Below are positions 52,090 to 59,634 of a DNA stretch of 64,000 nucleotides, in pieces. The stretch is taken from NCBI RefSeq assembly GCF_000170915.1, contig NZ_ABCT01000001.1, positions 186,001-250,000 of the forward strand. The letters are read 5' to 3'. Origin of the DNA: Limnobacter sp. MED105 (GTDB taxonomy: Bacteria > Pseudomonadota > Gammaproteobacteria > Burkholderiales > Burkholderiaceae_B). The position numbers and the translations under genes are program-made. Below the pieces are notes generated by a model. The model was not told where the DNA came from, ran no database searches, and was given only the letters and a program-made list of their open reading frames with translations. The stretch's first letter is position 1. Every line of letters begins with the position of its first letter.

Positions 52090-52994
52090 TGACCTTGTGT
52101 ATTTTGTGCCCGGGGCAGGGTAGCCAAACTGTTGAAGTGTTGCCGCGTTTGTTGGCCGAGCCCTTGATTGCGCCGCACCTTGAACCTTTGTTGGCAGCCA
52201 TGCCTTTTGATGCCATGGCGGTGTCGCAGAATTCCGAACTGTGCTTTATGAATGCGCATGCCCAGCCCCTGATTGTTGCTGCAGGCGCAGCTGTGGCGAA
52301 TGCACTGAAAGCACAAGGCAAACATGCGAATTTAAGCGCTGGTTACAGCATTGGTGAACTGACCGCCCACGTGGTGGCAGGCAGTGTGCAGGCTCTGGAT
52401 GGCATTGATTTGGCTGTGAGGCGCGCACAGTGCATGGACCGCGCTGCACCGGCTGCTTACGGCATGATGGCCGTGAAGGGTGTTCGCATTGACAAACTCA
52501 ATGCGCTGGCACAAGAACATGGCTTGGCTGTGGCGATTGTGAATGATGAACAACACGCAGTGTTGGCCGGCCCCAAGGCTGTGATGAAGTCCATTTGCAA
52601 AGGTATGGAGCGCGAGCTGGGTGCGCATGTGGTGCATCTGAATGTGCAAGTGCCCTCGCACACACCGTGGTTGAAGGATGCCAGTGCCGAATTTAAAAGT
52701 GCGCTGGAAGCAGCCGGTTGGCACGGATTCAATTGTCCGGTACTCAGTGCGCTGGACGGCAGTCCTGTAGAGAGTCGTGATGGCGCAATTGATTGCCTTG
52801 CACGTCAAATTTCAGAGCCCCTGCAGTGGGCACGCACACTGGACTTGGCCGCCGAGATGGGTGCCACGGTTTACTTCGAAGTGGGGCCTGGCAATACGCT
52901 GACCCGCATGGTGCGTGAACGGTTTCCGAATGTGCAGGCACGTTCTTTGTCCGAGTTTCAAACCTTTGAAGGCGCATTGAATTGGTTGACCTGA
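52089..52994 (+). CDS. mdcH: Malonyl-CoA:ACP transacylase (malonate decarboxylase epsilon subunit)
   Basis: A 301-aa FabD-type acyltransferase. It starts CILCPGQGSQ, then has AGYSIGELTAHVVAGS with the nucleophile Ser in GYSIGE, and a catalytic His in VPSHTPWL. It loads malonyl from CoA onto the holo-carrier to prime the decarboxylase. The ATG at 52089 is coupled by TGATG to mdcB. It overlaps the TauE/SafE gene by 13 bases. Confidence 0.93.
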   Translation: MTLCILCPGQGSQTVEVLPRLLAEPLIAPHLEPLLAAMPFDAMAVSQNSELCFMNAHAQPLIVAAGAAVANALKAQGKHANLSAGYSIGELTAHVVAGSVQALDGIDLAVRRAQCMDRAAPAAYGMMAVKGVRIDKLNALAQEHGLAVAIVNDEQHAVLAGPKAVMKSICKGMERELGAHVVHLNVQVPSHTPWLKDASAEFKSALEAAGWHGFNCPVLSALDGSPVESRDGAIDCLARQISEPLQWARTLDLAAEMGATVYFEVGPGNTLTRMVRERFPNVQARSLSEFQTFEGALNWLT

Positions 52995-53818
52995 ACGCAG
53001 CGCTGTTCGCTGAAATTTTTACAGTGCAGGCTGTTGCTGCGTACATTGCCATTGGTGTGGTTGCCGGTTTTCTGGCGGGCCTATTGGGTGTGGGCGGCGG
53101 CAGTGTGTTGGTGCCCGCGCTGGTGTGGGCCTTCAAACTGGCCGCCTTGCCGGGGCAGTGGCATTTCCGTTTGGCGCTCGGCACTTCCATGGCCACCATT
53201 CTGTTCACCTCGGTGTCCAGTGTGCGCTCGCACCACTTGCATGGCGCTGTGCGTTGGGATGTCGTGAAAAATTTCATCCCCGGTATTCTGCTGGGCACCT
53301 TGTTTGGTACTTTCCTGGCACGGCATGTTTCTACCACTTTCCTGATTGTGTTCTTTGCCCTGTTCATGGGGCTGGCCTCGTTTCAAATGTTCTTTGAATA
53401 CAAGCCCAAACCGGGCCGTGTATTGCCGGGGCGCAACGGGCAAATGGGCGTAGCCACCTTCATTGGTACGGCGTCCTCACTGGTTGCAGTGGGCGGTGGC
53501 GCGCTTACCGTACCGTTTTTGGTGTGGTGCAATGTGTCGATTAAAAATGCAATTGGCACGGCCTCGGCCATGGGTTTTCCAATTGCCCTGGGCGGAACCA
53601 TTGGTTTCATTTTCAATGGCTGGACAGCACCGGGCCTGCCCACAGGCAGCCTGGGTTTTGTATACACACCCGCCTTGCTGTTCACGGTGGTGGCCAGCGT
53701 GTTGCTTGCCCCGTGGGGTGCGCAGGCGGCTCACATTTTGCCGGCACCTTTGCTTCGAAAAGTGTTTGCAGTGGTGGTGTTTGGCATTGCTGTGAATATG
53801 ATGTGGGGTGTGTTTTAG
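52982..53818 (+). CDS. TauE/SafE family membrane permease
   Basis: A 278-aa membrane protein of about eight segments. It shows the two-fold repeat of the family, with AGFLAGLLGVGGGSVLVPALV near the start and TASSLVAVGGGALTVPFLV in the second half. TauE/SafE (DUF81) proteins export sulfite, sulfoacetate or other small anions. As last gene of the mdc operon it may move malonate or acetate. It starts with TTG overlapping mdcH, with AAGG upstream; a GTG at 53024 is an alternative. Confidence 0.85.
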   Translation: MVDLNAALFAEIFTVQAVAAYIAIGVVAGFLAGLLGVGGGSVLVPALVWAFKLAALPGQWHFRLALGTSMATILFTSVSSVRSHHLHGAVRWDVVKNFIPGILLGTLFGTFLARHVSTTFLIVFFALFMGLASFQMFFEYKPKPGRVLPGRNGQMGVATFIGTASSLVAVGGGALTVPFLVWCNVSIKNAIGTASAMGFPIALGGTIGFIFNGWTAPGLPTGSLGFVYTPALLFTVVASVLLAPWGAQAAHILPAPLLRKVFAVVVFGIAVNMMWGVF

Positions 53819-53893
53819 GCGGTGTTGTAAACGCATCAGGTTTTGCCCACGTTAGCCTTACTTGATGAAACAAAGCAGCACGAGGCAATACAC

Positions 53894-54433
53894 ATGAAAA
53901 AAACCAGTTTGTTGATGTTGGGTTTGACCACGCTTTGCGCGCAACCTTTGGCTTTTGCACAAACTGATTCTGCACAGAAAGGTTTGCCAGCGCTGATCCA
54001 GGTGGCAACAGCCAATACTTTGGTGCTTGAAACCAAAGCCAGCGGAACCATTGAATACCAGTGCAGCAAAGAAAAAGACCCGCTGACCACTTACAAGTGG
54101 AGCATGGTTGGCCCGAAAGCCGAACTGAGCGATGAGGGCGGTGAGAAAGTGGGCGATTACTCTGGCCCGCCCGCACGTTGGAGCCACAAAGACGGCTCGT
54201 TTGTCACCGGCTCGCAAGTGGCTGTGTCGCCCAATGGCAGCAAAAACATTCCCCTTCAACTGGTGAAAGCCGACGTTTCTGGCGGTCTTGGTGCCTTGAC
54301 TGCGATCAGTTATATACAGCGCGTGAAAACACAGGGTGGTGTTGCACCTGCCAAAAAGTGCTCAGCTGACAATGAAGGAGAAAAAGCCGAGGTGGACTAC
54401 AAGGCGCAGTACCGGTTTTGGAAGGCGAATTGA
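53894..54433 (+). CDS. DUF3455 domain exported protein
   Basis: About 179 aa. The signal peptide is residues 1-22 (ending LAFAQ). The body is rich in beta segments such as TIEYQCSKEKDPLTTYKWSM and GSFVTGSQVAVSPNGSKNIP, the pattern of DUF3455 proteins. They are small periplasmic or surface proteins of unknown role. The ATG at 53894 has GAGG upstream. Nothing in the neighbourhood fixes a function. Confidence 0.85.
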   Translation: MKKTSLLMLGLTTLCAQPLAFAQTDSAQKGLPALIQVATANTLVLETKASGTIEYQCSKEKDPLTTYKWSMVGPKAELSDEGGEKVGDYSGPPARWSHKDGSFVTGSQVAVSPNGSKNIPLQLVKADVSGGLGALTAISYIQRVKTQGGVAPAKKCSADNEGEKAEVDYKAQYRFWKAN

Positions 54434-54447
54434 ATGGCAGAGGTCGC

Positions 54448-54485
54448 CGCACAGTGATCCGGTTTCTACGCAGATTGACTGTGCG
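54448..54485. terminator. Inverted repeat between convergent DUF3455 and tartrate dehydratase genes
   Basis: CGCACAGT (54448-54455) and ACTGTGCG (54478-54485) pair over 8 bp around a 22-base loop. It lies between two convergent stops, where a bidirectional terminator is expected. The loop is long and no T-run follows, so the strength is doubtful. Confidence 0.35.
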
Positions 54486-54504
54486 AGCGAATGGTCTGAG
54501 TACT

Positions 54505-55671
54505 TTACTCGGCCAGTTTACGCATTTCACTAATCAAATCGGCTTTGTATTCAAAGCCGATGCCTGCCAGTTCGGGCAAGGTCACGTAGCCGTTTTCAAC
54601 TTTTACTCCGTCGGGAAATCCGCCATAGGGTTGAAACAGATCTGGATACGATTCATTGCCCCCTAAACCCAGGCCCGCCGCAATGTTCAATGACATCTGG
54701 TGCCCGCCATGGGGAATGCAGCGGCTCGCAGACCAGCCATGTTCTTTAAGCATGTTCAGTGTGCGCAAGTATTCAACCAAGCCATAGCTGAGCGCGCAGT
54801 CAAATTGCAACCAGTCGCGATCAGGGCGCATTCCGCCGTGGCGAATCAGGTTACGTGCGTCTTGCATGGAGAAAAGGTTCTCGCCGGTGGCCATTGGGTT
54901 CTTGTAGTAATTGCGCAGTGTGGCCTGCAATTCGAAATCCAGCGGATCGCCCGCTTCTTCATACCAAAACAGGTCGTATTGCGACAGTGCCTTCGCATAT
55001 TTAATGGCAGTATCCAGATCAAAGCGGCCATTGGCATCCACAGCCAGTTTCTGGCCATCTTGAAGAACGCTCAGGATTGAGTCGATTCGGCGCAAGTCTT
55101 CATCCAGCGAAGCACCGCCAATTTTCTTCTTCACAACCGTGTACCCACGGTCGATGTAACTGCGCATTTCATCTTTCAGTTTCTCGTGGTCTTGGCCTGG
55201 GTAGTAATATCCGCCAGCGGCATACACGAAAATTTTGCGATTCGCTTCGCCATTCCCGTAGCGATCTGCAAGCAGCTGAAACAAAGGTTTGTCGGCAATC
55301 TTTGCCACGGCGTCCCACACAGCCATGTCGATGGTACCAATGGCCACAGAACGCTCGCCGTGCCCACCTGGCTTCTCGTTGGTGAACATGCAATTCCAGA
55401 TTTTGTGTGGATCCAGGTTACTTCCGGTGTCATCAAGCAGCGTTGCGGGATCTGCTTCCATGATTCGCGGAATGAATCGTTCGCGCATCAACTTGCCCTG
55501 GCCATAACGGCCGTTTGAATTGAAGCCATAACCAATCACGGGTTTTCCGTTGCGAATTACATCGGTCACCACTGCAACCAGACTCAGCGTCATTTTGCTG
55601 AAGTCGATGTACGCATTTCGAATTGGCGAGCTGATCGGTATGGTCTTCTCGCGGATTTCAACTATTCTCAT
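54505..55671 (-). CDS. D(-)-tartrate dehydratase (enolase superfamily)
   Basis: A 388-aa mandelate-racemase-type enolase. Metal ligands are D212, E238 and E264, the lysines are the K181-x-K183 pair (VVKKKIGG), and the catalytic base is likely H321. The stretches GHGERSVAVGTIDMAVWDAV-like (104-122) and SRCIPHGGHQMSLNIAAGLG (317-336) follow the Bradyrhizobium D-tartrate dehydratase almost residue by residue, as I recall it. It should convert D-tartrate to oxaloacetate plus water. It diverges from a LysR gene, with no transporter adjacent. Confidence 0.9.
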   Translation of the reverse strand: MRIVEIREKTIPISSPIRNAYIDFSKMTLSLVAVVTDVIRNGKPVIGYGFNSNGRYGQGKLMRERFIPRIMEADPATLLDDTGSNLDPHKIWNCMFTNEKPGGHGERSVAIGTIDMAVWDAVAKIADKPLFQLLADRYGNGEANRKIFVYAAGGYYYPGQDHEKLKDEMRSYIDRGYTVVKKKIGGASLDEDLRRIDSILSVLQDGQKLAVDANGRFDLDTAIKYAKALSQYDLFWYEEAGDPLDFELQATLRNYYKNPMATGENLFSMQDARNLIRHGGMRPDRDWLQFDCALSYGLVEYLRTLNMLKEHGWSASRCIPHGGHQMSLNIAAGLGLGGNESYPDLFQPYGGFPDGVKVENGYVTLPELAGIGFEYKADLISEMRKLAE

Positions 55672-55773
55672 TTTGCATCTCCCTTGTTGTGCGAAGGCCA
55701 GAAATTCGGCTTCAGTGGTACAAGAATAGTTTTAAGTTTATGCTGTGTGTTTAACCCATTATTTAAATCATTA

Positions 55774-55788
55774 TTAAGCTTTGCTTAA
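55774..55788. promoter_or_regulatory. Palindrome at the start of the LysR gene beside tartrate dehydratase
   Basis: TTAAGC-TTT-GCTTAA is a perfect 15-bp palindrome. It overlaps the only usable start codon (TTG 55781) of the LysR gene and lies 103-117 bases upstream of the divergent dehydratase start. It may be a LysR autoregulatory site (T-N11-A type). Function is inferred. Confidence 0.4.
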
Positions 55789-56677
55789 AACTGCGACTTT
55801 TTCCGAACTGGAGTTTTTCGTGCTTCTCAACAGGTTGGGAAGCTTGTCGGCTGCTGCCCGGGCCATGAACATCACGCCCCCAGCGGCAACAATGCGGCTT
55901 GCGTCGATGGAGAAGCGGCTTGGCGCGCGATTGTTAAATCGGAGCACTCGAAAAATCAGCCTGACCCCGGAAGGAGAAATCTATCTTCAGCATGCAATTC
56001 GCCTGGTTGCGGAACTGCAGGAGCTGGATGAGTTAATTCTGGACAGTCGGCGAGCGCCGCGCGGTATTCTGCGCGTGAATGCGCCGCTGGGTTTTGGTCG
56101 CACCATCATTGCGCCCTTGGTGTCGGAATTCACTTCAGAATACCCAGAGGTCGAAATTCAACTTGAGGTAACAGATCGCCCGATTGATCTGATTGAAACC
56201 GGTTTTGATTTGGCCATTCGTTTTGGGGAGTTGCCGGACAATCGCATTAATGCCCGCCGAATCATGTCAAACCGTCGGTTCATGTGTGCGGCGCCTGCTT
56301 ATCTGGAAAAGCATGGTGTGCCCAAAACACTGGCGGATTTGACCAAACATCGCTGCATCGTGCATCGGCAAAATGATGATGCCTATGGCGTGTGGCGTTT
56401 TCTGGTGAATGGACAAACCGAGTTCGTGAAAGTACACAGTGCACTGTCAAGCAATGATGGCGACATTGTTCAAGGATGGGCTCTTGATGGGCAAGGTATT
56501 GTGATTCGTTCGGAATGGGATGTGACCAAGTACCTTGAAAGTGGCCGATTGCGCCGGGTTTTGCCGGCGTTTAAGTTGCCCAGTGCCGACTTGTATGCCT
56601 ACTACCCCAGCAAACAAAACCAGGCTGCTCGGGTGCGGGTTTTTATCGATTTTCTGGTTAAGAAGCTTGCAGCGTAA
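55781..56677 (+). CDS. LysR-family regulator of D-tartrate dehydratase
   Basis: A 298-aa LysR protein. The helix-turn-helix LGSLSAAARAMNITPPAATMRLASMEKRLGARLL is at residues 16-50, followed by a periplasmic-binding-like effector domain (DLAIRFGELPDNRINARR, CIVHRQNDD). LysR proteins beside enolase-superfamily dehydratases usually activate them when substrate is present. The start is TTG; a TAA lies two codons upstream, so no other start is available before the conserved fold. No ribosome site is visible. Confidence 0.82.
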   Translation: MLKTATFSELEFFVLLNRLGSLSAAARAMNITPPAATMRLASMEKRLGARLLNRSTRKISLTPEGEIYLQHAIRLVAELQELDELILDSRRAPRGILRVNAPLGFGRTIIAPLVSEFTSEYPEVEIQLEVTDRPIDLIETGFDLAIRFGELPDNRINARRIMSNRRFMCAAPAYLEKHGVPKTLADLTKHRCIVHRQNDDAYGVWRFLVNGQTEFVKVHSALSSNDGDIVQGWALDGQGIVIRSEWDVTKYLESGRLRRVLPAFKLPSADLYAYYPSKQNQAARVRVFIDFLVKKLAA

Positions 56678-56696
56678 TGGCTAGAAAATCGGCCCC

Positions 56697-57575
56697 TCAG
56701 CTTGCTTGTTTAACGTTCGCTCCCAACAAAGCCTCAAATGCCAATGCGGCATTGCTCAACGGCCTGTGTGGCAAGCGCAGCCTGAACAAGGGGCGTTCCA
56801 TTTTTCCTGAACCCAATGCAAAGCGTTTTACCCGCCGCAAGGCAAGCTGATCACGTGCGGTAATTTTCGGCACAATGCCCACGCCGCAGCCCGCTGCCAC
56901 CGCTTGAATAATGGCCTCGTTGCTGTTCATTTCCAATGTGCGCTGGGCTTGTATTCCCATGTTCAGCAGCAGTTGCTCCGCCACATTGCGGCTGCCTGAA
57001 CCCTGTTCGCGCAGTATCCACACCTGCTGCTCCAGTTCGCGCTTGCGTATGCTGCTCTCGAAGCTGGGCGCAATGGCCACCATTTCCTCGGTGCGCCACA
57101 AACGCGTTTCGATTCGTTCGTCGTTCACTTCGCCTTCCACCAGGGCCACATCCACTTTGCAGTCCAACAACAGTTGGGCAACGCTTTCAGTGTTGGCGCC
57201 CACCACTTGTATGTCCACACCTGGGTGCTTGTCGGAGAACTTTTTCAAATAAGGTGCAAGCCAGTAGCTGGCCACCGTGGTGCTGGCACCCACAATCAGC
57301 CGCCCGCGTTCCAGGTTCTTGAAAGCACGCAGCACTTCGCTGGCCTCGCGCTCCATGGCGAACAAGCTTTTGCCGTAGTCGTACAACACCTGCCCAGCCT
57401 CGTTGGGTTTGAAGTACTTGCCTTGGCGCTCAAGCAGCAGGGTGTCCAGTTGCGATTCAAGTTCTCGCACAGCTTTTGAAACAGCAGGCTGGCTAATGCC
57501 CAGTTGGTCTGCCGCCTTGGTGAAACTGTTTTCCTCAACAGCACAGACAAATATTCGAAGCAAGTGCAGATTCAT
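56697..57575 (-). CDS. LysR-family regulator, YeiE-like
   Basis: A 292-aa LysR protein with its helix-turn-helix at about residues 14-48 (NSFTKAADQLGISQPAVSKAVRELESQL) and a CbbR/CysB-like effector domain. It diverges from yeiH, the arrangement of yeiE and yeiH in E. coli and Salmonella, where YeiE responds to sulfite. A 17-bp palindrome directly upstream of its start (57577-57593) is a likely autoregulatory site. Sulfur control is an inference from that parallel. Confidence 0.85.
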   Translation of the reverse strand: MNLHLLRIFVCAVEENSFTKAADQLGISQPAVSKAVRELESQLDTLLLERQGKYFKPNEAGQVLYDYGKSLFAMEREASEVLRAFKNLERGRLIVGASTTVASYWLAPYLKKFSDKHPGVDIQVVGANTESVAQLLLDCKVDVALVEGEVNDERIETRLWRTEEMVAIAPSFESSIRKRELEQQVWILREQGSGSRNVAEQLLLNMGIQAQRTLEMNSNEAIIQAVAAGCGVGIVPKITARDQLALRRVKRFALGSGKMERPLFRLRLPHRPLSNAALAFEALLGANVKQAS

Positions 57576-57576
57576 A

Positions 57577-57593
57577 CATAACTCTAAGTTATG
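57577..57593. promoter_or_regulatory. Palindrome upstream of the YeiE-like LysR gene
   Basis: CATAACT-CTA-AGTTATG is a perfect 17-bp inverted repeat with 7-bp arms, starting two bases upstream of the LysR ATG. It fits a LysR binding site that would block its own transcript. It is about 80 bases before yeiH. Binding is inferred. Confidence 0.5.
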
Positions 57594-57669
57594 AATACAG
57601 GAATTTCATTGTCTATGGATATGAGAAAAAAAGCATCACCATAAGGTGTCTTTTTTGAATTCATGATTC

Positions 57670-58707
57670 ATGCGCGTTCTTCAAGCCCCCAACACTGCTT
57701 TGCCTGTCGGCCTGCTTCTAAGCATGGTATTGGCGGCTTTTGCCTGGCTTGGAGCAGTGCAGGGTGGTTTGGCAGCATGGGGTTTGGGCCTGTTGCCACT
57801 GGCCATGTTTTTAGGCATGGCCTTGGGCAATGCTGCACCCGCATTGGCGCAGCACGGGCACGCCGGGTTTGGCTTTGCACGCCGCCATGTGATGCGCACC
57901 GGCATTGCCCTGTTTGGTTTCCAGTTGGGGTTTGCTGATTTGCTGGCAGTGGGTTGGGCAGGTGTATTGGCGGCGGTGTTTGTGGTGGTCAGCACTTTGG
58001 GCCTGGCAGCCTGGTTGGGCAAGCGCATGGGCCTGCAGGCCAGCAGCTTTTTGTTGATTGGCGCAGGCAGTGCAATTTGCGGTGGTGCCGCCATTGCTGC
58101 AGCGGATTCAGTGTTGCGTGCGCCGCCTGCAGCCACATCCGCTGCCTTGGGCACGGCGGTTGTGTTTGGCACACTCAGCATGTTTGCCATTCCGGGTTTT
58201 CAGTGGCTGTTCAGTTTGCAGGCCGATTTCACGGGCCTTTGGCTGGGCTTAAGTGTTCATGAGTTGGGGCATGTCGTGGCTGGTGCCGCCTTGGTGGGTG
58301 GTGAAGCACCCACATTCGCCTTGATCGAGAAAATGTTGCGCGTGGCTTTGTTGGCCCCGGCCATGGTGTGGCTGGCCTGGAGCATGGTGCGTGAACAGCG
58401 CAAGCAGGCGGGAGCTCCCTTAAGCAATGTCTCCATGCAGCCTCCTGTGTTTTTGTGGGGATTTCTATTGGCTGTGGTTTTGAAATCCACAGGTGTGCTG
58501 AATATTCAACTGGAAATCGCTTTGGTTGATTTGTCCCAGCTGCTAATGGCCACAGGCCTGGCGGCCTTGGGTGTGGGTACGCGCTGGGTTGATTTGCGGG
58601 CCGCAGGTTTGAAGGTGTGGGCCTTGGGCAGTGTGCTGTGCATTCACCTGTGGGCATCAGGTTTTGTATTGGTGCATGTGATTCAAAGCGGTGCTGCAAC
58701 GCATTAA
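57670..58707 (+). CDS. yeiH: YeiH/UPF0324 family membrane transporter
   Basis: A 345-aa membrane protein of about ten segments. GIALFGFQLGFADLLAVG and LIGAGSAICGGAAIAAADSV are the UPF0324 signatures, and SVHELGHVVAGAALVGGEA follows in the second half. The family is annotated as putative sulfate exporter but is not well tested. It diverges from the YeiE-like LysR gene and precedes the flavoprotein operon, which suggests a link to sulfur oxyanions. Confidence 0.9.
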   Translation: MRVLQAPNTALPVGLLLSMVLAAFAWLGAVQGGLAAWGLGLLPLAMFLGMALGNAAPALAQHGHAGFGFARRHVMRTGIALFGFQLGFADLLAVGWAGVLAAVFVVVSTLGLAAWLGKRMGLQASSFLLIGAGSAICGGAAIAAADSVLRAPPAATSAALGTAVVFGTLSMFAIPGFQWLFSLQADFTGLWLGLSVHELGHVVAGAALVGGEAPTFALIEKMLRVALLAPAMVWLAWSMVREQRKQAGAPLSNVSMQPPVFLWGFLLAVVLKSTGVLNIQLEIALVDLSQLLMATGLAALGVGTRWVDLRAAGLKVWALGSVLCIHLWASGFVLVHVIQSGAATH

Positions 58708-58818
58708 TTTGGGTTGTGCAAAAAATTCAACCCTGTGCAAGTACACGTAATAAATAGGTAAAACGGTTAAAACGGCACTGCTACGGTGCAACAAAAGCTG
58801 GCACGGTCTATGCATATC

Positions 58819-58830
58819 ATGACCTGTCAT
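58819..58830. promoter_or_regulatory. Palindrome before the GntR gene of the AprA-like operon
   Basis: ATGAC-CT-GTCAT is a perfect 12-bp palindrome 26-37 bases before the GntR ATG. Its place fits an autoregulatory operator. A direct repeat TGTGCAA (58715-58721 and 58734-58740) lies further upstream. Function is inferred. Confidence 0.4.
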
Positions 58831-58855
58831 AACAAGTGTGATTCAGGCAGCAAAC

Positions 58856-59623
58856 ATGAGCGAGAAATCAGCGATCAAAGCAGTAGAAGAGCAGGCTTTC
58901 GATACGAATGTATCGGCATTGCCTTTGTATACCCAGGTGCGTGAAAAGTTGCGCAAATGCATTCTCGATGGCACGTATGCACCCCACACACAAATGCCTT
59001 CTGAAAGCCAGATGATCCGCATGTTTGGCGTAAGCCGAATCACGATTCGCCAGGCACTTGGCGACCTTCAAAAAGAAGGGCTGATATTCAAGGTGATGGG
59101 CAAGGGCAGTTTTGTGTCCAAGCCTAAAGCATTTCAAAGCCTGTCGCGCTTGCAGGGTTTTGGCGAGGCCATGTCGTCCTCGGGTTACGAAACATATTCG
59201 AACGTGCTCAGTGCCAAGTCTGTTGAAGCCACCGCGCAGGTGGCCAATCGCCTGCATGTCAAACCTGGTCAGCCTGTATTTGAAATTCAACGCCTGCGCT
59301 TTTTGAATCGCGAACCTATTTCAGTGGATGTCAGTTATTTCCCGATCGAGATTGGTGAAAAGCTGCTGCAGGAAGACCTGGCGGTTCGAGATATTTTCGC
59401 GATTCTTGAAAACGATCACGGCTACAACCTGACCCACGCCGATCTGCAAATTGAGGCGATTTCTGCGGATGAATCGCTGGCCCACCAACTGCGTGTGGAC
59501 GAGGGCTGCCCCTTGCTGCGCATGGAACGAATGACTTACGCGGGCGACACGCCTATTGACTTTGAATACCTGTATTACCGGGGCGATGCATTCCAGTATC
59601 GCTTGCGCATCAACCGAACTTGA
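58856..59623 (+). CDS. GntR/UTRA (HutC-type) regulator of the AprA-like operon
   Basis: A 255-aa regulator. The winged helix-turn-helix is at about residues 22-90 (LYTQVREKLRKCILDG, then MFGVSRITIRQALGDLQKEGL). The UTRA ligand domain is at 100-250 with FEIQRLRFLNREPISVDVSYFP. HutC-type GntR proteins repress their operons until an inducing acid or amine binds. I chose ATG 58856; GTG 58838 is possible. It heads the series of flavoprotein, ferredoxins and ABC genes, with 11 bases to the next start. Confidence 0.88.
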   Translation: MSEKSAIKAVEEQAFDTNVSALPLYTQVREKLRKCILDGTYAPHTQMPSESQMIRMFGVSRITIRQALGDLQKEGLIFKVMGKGSFVSKPKAFQSLSRLQGFGEAMSSSGYETYSNVLSAKSVEATAQVANRLHVKPGQPVFEIQRLRFLNREPISVDVSYFPIEIGEKLLQEDLAVRDIFAILENDHGYNLTHADLQIEAISADESLAHQLRVDEGCPLLRMERMTYAGDTPIDFEYLYYRGDAFQYRLRINRT

Positions 59624-59634
59624 GGAGTGTGAAC

